A stretch of 64,000 nucleotides of DNA from Blasia pusilla (taxonomy: Eukaryota > Marchantiophyta > Marchantiopsida > Blasiales): NCBI GenBank assembly GCA_050084515.1, contig CM114274.1:11904001-11968000 (forward strand). Reading direction: 5' to 3'. Shown in pieces: positions 1-10,974 of this stretch (position 1 is the first letter of the stretch; every line of letters starts with the position of its first letter). The notes below the pieces were generated by a model, which saw only the letters and a list, made by a program, of their open reading frames with translations, was not told the origin of the DNA and ran no database searches. Made by a program: the position numbers and the translations under genes.

Positions 1-2547
1 TGTGTGTAAATGGAACAATTTTTTAATTGAAATACAATCTTTTTATTTTTAAATAAAAATGAATGAGATTAGTTATTATGGAAAGAATGTTCCTCGCTAA
101 GCAAATGTTCAAATGGAAGTGGAGCTTGGACTACTTTTTTAATTTAGAAAAAAAAAAACTCATGATGATTGTTTAAAAAAAAGAAAAATTCTCTACCACA
201 TTGAAATGCTAATGAGATAGCAATATATCACATATGTATTCTTACTAGTAAGTGAAATAGCTAGTATATACCACACATCAAACCTATCAATGAATAAATA
301 ATAATTTATTTATTTATATAGAAGGCCTTAAAAATATGTAAAAACTTATAAAGTCAAATTAGAGTGAACATAAATTTCCAAACTGAACCAATTTCTTTCT
401 TTCCTATATTTAACATATGAATGGTTTTTATTTTTACGGGGTTTTTTATTTTAGAAAGAAATTTGAAATTTTTATATCAATTTTGCAAAAGGATTTTTTC
501 GCAATCAAAGAACCTCAATTTTTATAAACTAATATAAGACAGAATTTGGATTCATAGCACACAAAGAGTTTAATAAGCCCCACAAATTTGCACTATACGT
601 TATTAATACATAACTTGGGCGTACTAATCATGATGCACACAATTTTTTTAATTATTAGTGGTAATATGAGAGATATTTTCTTGCTAGCCAAATTGTTAAG
701 CATATACAAACCATAAACCACTCCAATAATAACATAGACTGGTAATTGTCGCCCCCGTGGGATGCACCACAGTTAAACACACCAAAATTTGACGAAACCA
801 TAGTTAAGAACAACTTGCTCTTAAATCTATTAATCTATATCATTATTGAAGAGAGCCTTCTTGCAAACACCTGTTTCTTTGACATGTGGCAACCGTGCAA
901 CAAGAAAATGTGTTTTTATTCTACGTGTACCAAGAAAATGTTTCCCCCTCTACAAGTAGAAAGGAAAATATTTTGTCCCTTCACTCATATGCATGGTACA
1001 GGTTGCCCACTAGTAATCATGAAACTTTAAATCATGTCTTCTCTCTTATTAATTTAGGAAGAAATAAAGTATCATTTATTTTTCAAACCACCATGTCTCC
1101 ATCGAGAAAATAAAATCACTCATTTTCATCCTGTATTTTTCAAATATAAATCCCTCAAAACCAAGTTCCAAGATCTTTTTAAAATTTTCATTTTTTTAAT
1201 CCTTCCGAAGATTAATTAATTTTTCACTCTTCTATTTTTATCTTTTCTCTTTATTTTCAAAAATAATATGTAGTTTCCCCTCCAAAATCAACTTGAGATC
1301 TAAAATTTTAACATTTTTATGAAAAAAAATTTAATGATTTAATTAAACATAAATTTTAAAAAAATTAAACTATTATAAATTTTAATATTTTGACAATTAT
1401 TTTAATTAAGAAATCCTTTTGGTATTCAAATTTTAATTCAAGAGGGTCTAGAAACTTCACACTTTAGAATCTTATGAGCGTAAGCTAGAGCCCATGATAA
1501 TATGATAAGATCTTCTAATACACTAATTTAAATCACTACATCAAATCTTGGCCAACGAACCTTCTACACTTTTCTCACCAAAAGAATTTTCATGTTTTGA
1601 ATATACTAATTTATTTTTCACATTAATCTAAAATCATCTTAAGCGATTCCCAGTAAAGAATATTGTAAGCATCTCCTATTTCGAAATTTTTATTTACCAT
1701 AAATAAAAATAAATTTATAAACTCAATTTCTCATAAAAATATTAGTTCATTCACTAAAGGAAAAAATCAGCATAACTTGGAAGAAAATTCCAATGAAATT
1801 TGTAAAATCTTTTCATTTCCAAAAGTAGACATTATCTTAAAGTGGTGGAATCTATTTTTTATCGTCAAAGCGTCGGCCGTAAGTACGTTTAGGATTAGAT
1901 TAAGTAAGAGCCGGTAATCATGAGCCTACCGGAGTCGGGAGCATTTAGCGGGAGAGCGGGGAAAAGAGTAATGATTAATTTCTGACCGGCGCAATGAGAA
2001 TGGTAACCGGCAAGACTCTCTGGTGCAGGTCAGAGTTACAGATGAGACAGAGTTTGACAGGTGACCATGCCAATCCACTTGAGGCTCAAGTGGGTGGGCA
2101 GATAGAATATTCCTCACGCGTGCTTAAGATGCTATCAGTCCCATGATCCGTCGACGGGTGGCGAGTGTCGCCTTCGCAGATCCATTACTTTTAACGAAAC
2201 TTATATTAGTTTTTTTTCTTATTAGTAAAGTAATAATTGATTGAAAGTATTTTTTCATCTAATAATCGACTTCACCAACATCCCTCAAGACCGCAACCCC
2301 CAAAATTATCTTTCATTAACCCAACCCCCCTTTATATTGACTGTTCGAGTCCCCTTCTTTTGTGTTTCTAATGGTTTATGATTTGTGTATGTTATTGTGC
2401 CATGTTCTAACAAAGAATTGTAATTTTCAAACAATAAGTCCTTATAAGCCATCTAACCCGATTGGAACCGCATTGAAGAGGTTTGAGTGCATGGACCTAA
2501 TCGTTCGGAATAGTAGGGATTGAGTTCTTTGAATTGTGATCTTGTTT

Positions 2548-2809
2548 TAGAAAGAACTAGTATGATGTATGTGTTATTCACGAGTGAGAGGGAAAATTTT
2601 CCTTGCAACCCCTTAAGTCTTCAGCACTCTTATTTAACTATTTCTCAAATTTAATGTGTGTCAACATCAGAGGAGCTTTAGAAAGAACTAGTATGATGTA
2701 TGTGTTATTCACGAGTGAGAGGGAAAATTTTCCTTGCAACCCCTTAAGTCTTCAGCACTCTTATTTAACTATTTCTCAAATTTAATGTGTGTCAACATTA
2801 GAGGAGCTT
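2548..2809. repeat. 131-bp tandem duplication, two copies
   Basis: Two adjacent copies with a period of 131 bases, nearly identical. Each contains GAACTAGTATGATGTATGTG and ends near GAGGAGCTTT (2,670-2,679 and 2,801-2,810). The few differences (for example ACATCAG against ACATTAG) indicate a fairly recent local duplication. It encodes no credible protein. Confidence 0.9.
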
Positions 2810-3767
2810 TCAATAAAAAGGTGTCAACATCCGACGAGAGTTTTCTAACCCCATCCTCTTTTAACAGTATAGATGACTACAAAGAGAATTCCGTGAATAC
2901 TTAAAGTCATGGACGTGACGAAACTTACTTTAGGGAATCTAAGAATGTTTTGAGGAAATCAAGTCTAGAGGAGAGAATTTTTATTATCCCCACTTCCAAC
3001 AATAAGTCACAAAATTCTCTCTTATGTCCACTCTTATTGTGAGAAGATGCATTCAATAAAAATATCAATTCACTACAAATTTGTAGACGCATTTTAAGGC
3101 TAAAAGTTGTTGTCAAAAGGGGAGAACTTCATCGGAGTTTTTCCAATATCTTATTTTCTCAATTCAGCAATGGTAGACAAACAAAGTACCCCTCATGCAA
3201 GGGTCTACTTGTGACATAAATAAACAATCCATCCTCACTATGAACAACAATGCCCAGGAAGAACAAGGGTTGCGTGTTAACTTAGTCGGAAGAATTTTTA
3301 AATTTCCGATTCAATGACTCGATCACCGGCCAAAAACCGACGGAATGCATAAGCTCTCCTTGGTACCGGTGTCAAAATGGCCCGCCGGAACTAGAAAAAA
3401 ACTTTAAATTTTACCATTCTTCTTTGTACACCATTCCGTTGAAAAACTATCCAACCCTTACAAACTTCATCATTTTATCAATATTCCATACGATATTTTC
3501 ATATTTTATTGAATTATTATTTAAAATATATATCCGAATCAAGTCCACTTCCTATAATTCTTCTTTCGGAAAGTCATAAATACTTCATAGAACCCGTATG
3601 ATTTTTTTCGGAAAATACAAATCTTGCTATGCCAATCATTTAATTAATAATCCATTCAGTATTAGGAACTGAAAGTTGAAATCCACTTAGTTTAACGCAC
3701 TAATTGAACCAAGAACGTGCTCTGACTCACAAAAATTAAGACGTTATGTAATCCGACGGAACTAGTC

Positions 3768-3803
3768 GGCCCTTAAAGGCTTCAATCGAAGCCTTTAAGG
3801 GCC
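3768..3803. repeat. Perfect 16-bp inverted repeat (hairpin)
   Basis: The arms GGCCCTTAAAGGCTTC (3,768-3,783) and its exact complement (3,788-3,803) are separated by four bases, AATC. An imperfect outer complementarity (CGGAACTAGTCGG against CCGACCAGTTCGG) lengthens the structure. It sits at the edge of a GC-richer patch and could be a foldback transposon remnant. Confidence 0.8.
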
Positions 3804-4298
3804 TGAAACGTCCTGACCGACCAGTTCGGTGAGCACAACACTGTAGCTCTCAGTGACAGGCAAGTCGACGTTCTCCTTTCGCGGGTTCCGAGGATGGTGG
3901 TTTCTGGCTTTCGTGGACTAGGGCCGGTATGACCATGCTGGGTCCCACGTGCATCAAGTTTCCGGTCGTAGGCGTCACTGCGTCAGGGAGTGTGCCGTTG
4001 ACTTAGGTCACCATCTGGAGTCCAAAAGACATGACACGTGACGTAGGTTTGAATCGTTCCGAGAACCGCTGTCGGCGGACAGTATTTGCCCTAATTTTCT
4101 GACATCCGGTGCTCCTTGTAATGAGGAAGATTAGCATTTCATAAACCCGCTTAAGGCGGGGATTACAACTAGATCAGGACATCGACGTATTGCATTTCGT
4201 TGTTGCGGATATTAGGGATTCGTTAAATATAGTAAATTTGTACTTTTATAATAATGGAAAGTCAAATCATAATTTTTTAATTCCGAACATGAAAATAC

Positions 4299-4328
4299 AA
4301 AGAGGCGGCTAAGAGAGGCCGCCTCTTT
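4299..4328. repeat. 11-bp inverted repeat
   Basis: The arms AAAGAGGCGGC (4,299-4,309) and GCCGCCTCTTT (4,318-4,328) flank an eight-base loop. It is a GC-rich hairpin followed by AT-rich DNA. No gene lies next to it, so a terminator role is not claimed. Confidence 0.6.
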
Positions 4329-6922
4329 ATATGTTTCTTTATTTAGAATAAAGTAATCTCTATAATAATAGGAAGAATCCCTGGCCGCTGTTGAAATGGA
4401 GAATATTTATAAAACAAGTACTTTGGCATTCTAAAAATGGTGATAAGCAAAATAATATTTACGTTTCAAAATGTGGGAATATCCTTTTGGGTTCATGATT
4501 TATCGGAAATTATTTTTCTAAGTTACTTTTCTTAATATATTATTAAGAGAAGAAGTTTCATGACAAGTGTGAAGTCTTTCAGGCTTTAATCTTTCCAATA
4601 TTCTCTTATAGACAGCTAAGGAGAATGAAAAAATTAGATGTAGAACATGAAGAAAATAAGAGGAGTGCAACCATTTAAAGTAACAGTTTGTTGGGAAACA
4701 CCAAGGGCACACTTGTCAAGGTGTGACGGAAAAGAAAAGGAGCCTTTGAAATCTAACCTCACCAATAGCATAAACAATATCATAGTTGGTTAAGTAAACA
4801 TAGCAAGAAGGCCGCTTCCCAAAACATTTCCTACTTTCTGAATTTTCAAGCTTGGTTGGGACTTTTGGGAGAAATTAGAACGAGAATTTAGAAATTAAAT
4901 ACACTTTTAAATTTTTTGAATGATAGAAAGTAATAAAGAGGTTTCAAGTTGTCATAGAAATAGACAACAAAGTTTATTTTCCCTGGTCGGAACTTCATTG
5001 GTTCCATTGAACCCAATGCATCATATAGGCTCCAAAGTACTAATCCTTGGAATATTGGATTATAATCCTAACACATCATAAAATTATTTCATTTCCTTGT
5101 TCATATCTTCATCCCTCCATGGTCTTTGCCATCTCCATAGCTTCAAGTTTGTATTTAGTAGTATCCTAACTCTTGCACACAATACCTACCTAGAACCTAA
5201 TACACTAAGGAATCTCAAAATCGTCTTGTGATCCTTAAAGCTCCTTAATATCATAGTCTAATTTTTATTCAAATGTGATTTCATTTTTGTGTTGTGATAC
5301 TAAGCTATCTTGCCTACATATGTTTGACGCTTAGTCCATGTCAATATTTTTCATGTCAACTTACCAGTTTATTATCTTCATGTATATTTCCCATTTCATG
5401 AAAAAAAAATGACTTACTTACCCACCCGTGGAAAGTTATCAAGAGAATAACACTAAGAATTGAACTTTGAAATCAAACTAGATACTATCCAATAATGTAA
5501 ATAAATCTCACTCATTTTGACATTAGTTTCCTCTTTTCCTCAAAACATCCAATTTTTTGACCTCCTTGCAATTTTCTATAAGGAACCCCATTCCTCTTCG
5601 TAATATATATTATCGGATATAATTTCACTATCAGAAATATAGTGATATTACCACCAATAAAACATATTATGAAGAGAAGGAAGGAACACCCATCCCTTCC
5701 TTGCTTTCTTTCTGTCTACCTTATCCATATGAACAACAAATACGATGAAGAATTAATAACTACTCATTAATTGATCTGTACACATTAATTCGAACTTTAC
5801 TGATATTTTATTGGAAAAATATTCAGTGCTATTCAGATTAGAATAGCACATATCCCTTCCTCCCCCTCTTTCGTCCTTTACCCTACGAACTTAATTGTTT
5901 TTCAAAAAATATTTAATATTTAATAAAATTACAAAATGTCGTCACAGTAACAAAATACCCGCTTCCAGCTAGCCATGCAAAATAATGATTTAAATAATTA
6001 AGTAATGAATATCGGAAATGTCGGTAAAAAAGCGCATGGGAGAGTAAAACAAGAGCCTTTCCCTTACCAGTGAAGCGGGCGGCAAAATGACACTCATTGT
6101 TGTTTCGTTTGTGTCTAGAGGTGGAAATGCACTTATTAGAGCCTTCAGAGGTACAGGTGGGAATCCCAAAGCGTTGAAAGTGTAGTAGGGCACCGAAATA
6201 CTAGATACTTCCTTTTGGGGTTTTAAATATGTGAAGCGATTTAAATTTTAATGCGTGTGTCCCCAGTACGGCATGGGTAACCTTTTGGGCTTTTAAATAT
6301 GCACTGAGAGACGCTAAGCTCGGGAACTCCGTCGTGAAGTCTGTCGACGGAGCTCACGGCACCAAAGCAGCCGACTGGGAAACCGGCAACCAGCCAACTA
6401 ATTTTGGAGAAGCTCGGGAAATAGGGAGTGTCGGAAGGAGAGACAAGTATTCATTTTATTATGAAAATAAATTTCAAAATAAGATAAAGACAGGTAATAA
6501 TATTTCAAAAGAGGAAAAAATTGCATAATACGATGAAAAAAGAAAAATGTAACTACCCAACCTAAACAAACACCAATTCAACTAAATACATGATTATAGT
6601 ATGATGTTTCAAATATTTATATGGTTTCCACAAGGCAGTCTTATTATCCAAATGAAATTTGATTAATCATAATTATTTAGAAATTTATCTTCTTTTTTTT
6701 GCTGTTGGTGAATTTAGTAGATAGGGGGAATGCTTCCTTCTTCTTTTTCAAGGACGGTTGTGACTCTTTGAGTCTCCCTCTTTTGTTTTTGGATGGGTTT
6801 TCCATTGTGCATATTTATTGAGGTTTGTCATGGTCTTCTTTACCGAAACGGAATTTGATTTGGGTTCTTCTTGTAATGAATGGGATTTTCACACTAAAAT
6901 GTAGGCAAATACATTTTTCATT

Positions 6923-6970
6923 GGCTAGTGTGAACATGCATAAAAGGCAACTAGCATGTTCACACTAGCC
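6923..6970. repeat. Perfect 17-bp inverted repeat
   Basis: The arms GGCTAGTGTGAACATGC (6,923-6,939) and the exact complement (6,954-6,970) are separated by 14 bases. The structure could be a small foldback element or hairpin. No coding potential surrounds it. Confidence 0.8.
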
Positions 6971-7783
6971 ATGCTATGCACACACCAAGGAGAGTTTCCT
7001 CTAATCCCATTTTCTTTTAATTATATAGATTTGGACACATGTACTTACTAGTGGGGTGATGATGCAAACCTTTCCGTGAGGATGGATTACAAAAACATTA
7101 TTTTAAATTATCCTTTAATAATTTACCTTCAAATTCATTAAATTGAATTCAATTCCTATGAAATTTTACTTTTTTGAAATTTTTTCTTCTCCTTTACGAT
7201 TAAAAAATATGTGAAAAAAAATTCTTTGCTAAGATCTCCATTTTTCCCCATATATTTTGATAATGAAATGCTACATCTCTTTCCCTCGTGTAATGAAAAT
7301 AAAAAAATCATATTTTAAAAATCCACATAGAGCCCTTCCTTGTTGAACATTTAACACCTTTTCTTTCTCACCCCTATTCAAAATTCAACCTTGTCTCTTT
7401 CTCTTATATTTTAAAAATAATAAAATTGTAAAGTATATTTATACATAAACTTTATTTCTTTCCTCCTCCCTCTCTAAAATTGAAAATAAAACACTTGGAA
7501 AAATATATATCATCCTTTATTAAGTAATTATTTCCTTCTTTCATCTTCTCTATGTTTATATCTCTTTCCCAATAATATACCAATATAATTCTTATTAAAG
7601 AATTAATTGAAGAGACATTATAATTTTTATTCTAATACAAATTATCAAACACATTTTATTGGTAAGTATTTATTTGATGTTAAACTCTCTTCTTATACTA
7701 TATGTAGACTTTGAAATAATTAATTAATTCTAGTTCCCAATACATATGGCATAAGAATAGAGTTTAACATCTAATATGTGTCC

Positions 7784-8354
7784 AAGGTTGCATATGGACA
7801 TGTCCATGTCTGTGGAAGTTTGTCCATCTTATAAAAGGACTTGTGTACATGGGCCCCATCTCCCCCTTCTTTCTCATCCCTCTCTCTCTCTCTCTCCACC
7901 TTTCTCTACTTACCTTCGTGGTCCACACTTCCTCGTTTCTTCCTCCTACCACCTCCACTCCATCCCTCTTTATTGCCCCATCCGCCCTTGCCAATGGTTG
8001 CACAAAACCTAAAAGATATATCTCTAAGACAAATATGGACGGACAAGTTTGGATATGTCCACGAACATAGATTGAAAAAGATAGAGCCCATAGTTTATAG
8101 TTTATGGTGGAAACCAAGGCAAGGGTAGGAGGACGGACCAATAAAGAGGGAGGAAATGGAGGAGGGAGGAGGAAGGAGGAAGAAACAAAAAAAGTGTCGA
8201 TCACAAAGGCAAGTGGGAGGATAATAAAGAATGAGGATATGAGGTCCACACGGACAAGTCCTTCTATATGGTACGTCCACCGACATGGACATGTCCAAAC
8301 TCGTCTCTCTATGTCCGTCCTAGGGACAGACTTTTCCATTTTTGTGCAACCATG
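7784..8354. repeat. GGACA/TGTCC foldback repeat, long copy
   Basis: The element begins AAGGTTGCATATGGACATG and ends TTTTGTGCAACCATG, so the outer ends are inverted. About 55 bases after the left end (to the GGACTTGTG near 7,850) match, inverted, the segment about 8,245-8,310. A second internal module (about 7,990-8,060) also matches the right end, so the copy is a nest of inverted modules. The middle is pyrimidine-rich (CTCTCT) then purine-rich, as expected for a foldback. Open frames of up to 197 codons on both strands mirror this symmetry and are not genes. Related copies lie at 10.2-10.7, 13.4 and 16.0 kb. Probably a non-autonomous MITE-like or foldback family. Confidence 0.7.
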
Positions 8355-8575
8355 CATGTGTCATGTACTAACCAAAATAATATTATATATCATAATATAT
8401 AGATATTTTGAGAAATTTAGGGTCCTACATGTGATGTTATGAAGAAATTAAAAGTATTGGAAATACCTGTTTTTAAGAGTTTTGATTACAAAATCCATAA
8501 AGTTTTGTTCATTAATCAATCTTAAAATAAATAAGTTTTTCCGTAGGCCCTATCAAACTATCTTGTCTATGATGT

Positions 8576-8625
8576 ATTGGGCTTGACCTCTAATCTCCCT
8601 AGGGAGATTAGAGGTCAAGCCCAAT
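8576..8625. repeat. Perfect 50-bp spacerless palindrome
   Basis: Twenty-five bases ending TAATCTCCCT (8,576-8,600) are followed directly by their exact reverse complement (8,601-8,625), centred on CCT|AGG. The symmetry extends to 8,567-8,634 (68 bp) with one mismatched pair. It contains CTTGACCTC/GAGGTCAAG arms that resemble the shorter TTGACCTCC/GGTCAA dyad inside the LTR1 family described below. It may therefore derive from an LTR. Confidence 0.95.
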
Positions 8626-8639
8626 AGATCATAGAAGAC

Positions 8640-8837
8640 CTAATGAGAAGTATAGTGACCTATAATGGCACGTCTTCCCTTGGTTTGGACCCATTTTGAG
8701 CCTCTTTGAGAGACTTACTATTGAGTAAGCTCCCTATTTTGAGAGACTTGACTTTTTTGGTAGATAGTGATCCTCGATCCACTATTGCAAGTCTAGGATA
8801 AAGAAGCGAACTTACGTGCATAAATCACTTAGAATAG

Positions 8838-8909
<72 letters not shown>

Positions 8910-9005
8910 GAAGCTGATTCTTTCTTTGTTGCATGTTCTTTGCATAAGACATTGGAGCCGTAGAGCTAGAATGCTTATTTCCTTATGAGTAATCTCATCC
9001 TCTCA
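8640..9005 (+). repeat. Eroded LTR1-like sequence
   Basis: Scattered but collinear similarity to the 642-bp LTR1 family (cleaner copies at 36,344-36,987 and 54,158-54,799): TTTTGAGCC, GAGACTTACTATT, a GA-rich run, GATTCTTTCTTTGTTG, then a GGAGCC...GAGCTA stretch. A long (GA)n tract occupies the place of the short GAGAGAG run of LTR1. Read as the decayed 5' LTR of the plus-strand gypsy relic downstream. Boundaries are approximate. Confidence 0.45.
8841..8905. repeat. (GA)n microsatellite, about 65 bp
   Basis: An uninterrupted AG dinucleotide run. It lies in the LTR1-like relic at a place where intact LTR1 copies have only a few GA units, so it looks like expansion of a pre-existing short run. 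Confidence 0.95.
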
Positions 9006-9312
9006 CCAAGGTTGCATGGAAACATACAAGCCCAACAAGTCCCCAGCCAAACTCGCTCCAATTTTTTGGGAATTCCAGTGGCCCTCGTGGGCTTAGGATA
9101 TGGAAATGGATGCATGCTCGGATTAAGGCATGCAGACAAGGATCGAATGGGTCTGTGGGCTAAGAGCCCTTTCCTAGCCTCTTCTAAGCCCGTATTGGCC
9201 CACACATGTTGATATGGGCCTAGTCGCGGGCCATATGCAGGCTAGGCGCAGGCTTAGGGCGGGTCAATGCGGGCCTCTACGAGCAAGGTGTGTGCTCAAT
9301 GCGGGCTAAAAA

Positions 9313-10180
9313 ATGGGTGGTAAGAGCGATCAGCAAGTTTTTGGACTACATGCAACTTACCCAAGCCTAGATATACGTTACATGCAACGCAAGTCGAGGT
9401 GCAAGCCGAGCGAGAACCTGCGCCCGCACGCACATATCCATCCAAGAGACATTCATAAGTCCATGAACACGGATTTTTTGTGTGTGAATCCTTGCTTCTC
9501 CCCTTTAGAGTGGATCAAGTTCTTGGGTCATGTGGTTGGTATAGAGGGAATCAGTCCGGATATGGATAGAGACAAAGTTATTGTTGGAGTGGTTCCATTC
9601 TATCGGACCAAGTAGGTGGTGTTGTAGGCAACACAGGTTCCTACAAAAAACATCTACTTGCCTTTGTTTCAATGGAGATATTTTGATAGCTACTTGCCTA
9701 AACCTTTAAGGAATTGTGAGAATATTTTTAGATTGGATGAAAAGTTTACCAACACGACATGGATCCAAGAAGGGATTGATTCTTTCCATGAAGTTAAGGA
9801 GAATTTTTGTAGGAACCTATGTTGGAGCTATCAGAGCTTAACAAACTATTCGAGATGCCCGTGGATACTAGCAACTAGGCAATTTCCAGAATTTTGGAGC
9901 AAGAAGGAATACATGTAGCATACGAACGCAAGAGACTTAGCTACCTAGAGCATATGGACTATTCATGAGAAGGAGTAGTTTGCAGTGGTTCGTTACAACT
10001 ATAAGGGGCGGAGCATGATAGGGTACAATTACAACTTGTCCAAATATTTTGCAACTCGAGAATCTTCGTTTCGTTTGGCGTATGGGTGTGAGCCAGAAGG
10101 GCCTCTTGACTTGGCCTTTTTCAATGGATCTACATCGGCACACACTCGACAAGCAATGGCAGAAGGTTTGTAAGCGGAGA
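9313..10180 (+). pseudogene. Decayed Ty3/gypsy pol fragments (RT, integrase C-terminal region)
   Basis: Residual pol similarity survives in pieces. At 9,511-9,580 the translation WIKFLGHVVGIEG followed by PDMDRDKV matches the connection segment after a gypsy reverse transcriptase (the FLGH-V...GI...P-KV pattern). At about 10,040-10,175 the translation SSFRLAYGCEPEGPLDL matches the segment after the integrase core where gypsy elements have a PFELVYG...PL-type motif. The stretch between has no continuous frame, so most of RNase H and the integrase core are gone or unrecognisable. It lies between LTR1-like pieces at 8.6-9.0 and 10.75-10.97 kb, consistent with one very old element. No function is expected. 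Confidence 0.5.
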
Positions 10181-10194
10181 TGCAAGAACGTGAA

Positions 10195-10695
10195 AAACGG
10201 TACCTCCACTCCCTTACCCCTTATTGCTCCACTCATCCTTGCCCTACCTTCTGTCATGAACTATGAAGTGTGGGTCCCACCTCTTGTAATCCATATCCAT
10301 GGGTATCTCTAAACTTGCCCATCCATGTCCATCCTAGGGACGGACTTATTCATTTTTTTGCGACCATAGTCGACAATAAAGAGGGAGGGAGTGAAGGGAG
10401 GAGGATGAAACAAGAAAGTGAGGGGATATGGAAGAAGAGGGCGATGGGACTCACACGGACAAGTCCTTCTATAAGACATGTGTAAGTCTACCGACATGAA
10501 CATATTTGCAAAGGCAGACTCTGTCCATATGCAACCTTGTCCTTGCCCTACCTTGCCTTCCATCATGAACTATAAAGTGTGGATACCACCTTTTGCAATT
10601 CATGTTCATGAACATGTCCAAACGTGTACGTCCATGTTCGTCTTAGGCACGGAATTGTACATTTTTGTACAATCATACGTGTGTTATGTACTAAC
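10195..10695. repeat. Compound foldback repeat, several nested copies
   Basis: Contains CATGAACTATGAAGTGTGGG near 10,255 and CATGAACTATAAAGTGTGGA near 10,563 in plus orientation, each followed by a CCTAGG(C/G)ACGGA...TTTTTG(C/T) end. Between them, the complement of 10,372-10,543 begins AAGGTTGCATATGGACA and runs through AGAAGGACTTGTCC, which is the left half of the 7.8-kb copy reversed. This is therefore a head-to-head cluster of at least three family members inserted in the gypsy relic. Confidence 0.6.
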
Positions 10696-10749
10696 CACAC
10701 TTTTATATATATATACACTATTTTTTTCAGTGTACAACCTTGCCTCACC

Positions 10750-10764
10750 ATTATAGTAGGTTTG

Positions 10765-10817
<53 letters not shown>

Positions 10818-10970
10818 ATCTTATTTGTGTGAGAAATGTCTCTGGTTTATTGGAGGTATTTTGGTAGCTACTTTGCCTTCATGTCCGAATTCCATCAATG
10901 AATGCTTAATCTATAACTTTTTGTATTTGATTAGTGATATCAATGTATATTGTGTATGTGCACAAAAAAT
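10750..10970 (+). repeat. LTR1-like 3' portion
   Basis: After a (GA)n tract come GGAATCTTATTTG, TTTATTGGAGGTATTTTGGT, CTTCATGTCCGAATTCCATC and ATCAATGTATATTGTGTATG, ending TGTGCACAA. This is collinear with the last 150 bases of intact LTR1 (GGATCTTACTTTATTGGAGA at 36,850, ending GCGCACGACA at 36,987). It is probably the 3' LTR end of the eroded element starting near 8.6 kb. Confidence 0.6.
10768..10813. repeat. (GA)n microsatellite
   Basis: About 46 bases of GA repeats at the position corresponding to the short GAGAGAGAGATT of intact LTR1. It is the second expansion of the same LTR run in this relic. Confidence 0.95.
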
Positions 10971-10974
10971 CAAA

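Larger units (their letters stand above)
1..7783. other. AT-rich gene-free region
   Basis: No open frame here has plant-gene character; the longest are under 100 codons and show no domain. The DNA is AT-rich with many A/T homopolymers. Somewhat GC-richer patches lie near 1,860-2,180, 3,740-4,160 and 5,990-6,430; they have no recognised function. Separately listed are a 131-bp tandem duplication and three perfect hairpins. A short direct repeat (TTTTAAATATG context) occurs near 6,211 and 6,281. Likely intergenic DNA with old transposon debris. Confidence 0.6.

Noticed and set aside
746-1113. Overlapping plus frames of 94 and 75 codons
   Set aside because: Overlap in different frames in AT-rich DNA, no domain or gene context.
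7764-8442. Frames of 112-197 codons on both strands
   Set aside because: They mirror each other because the DNA is a foldback of GGACA/TGTCC modules; no protein family resemblance.
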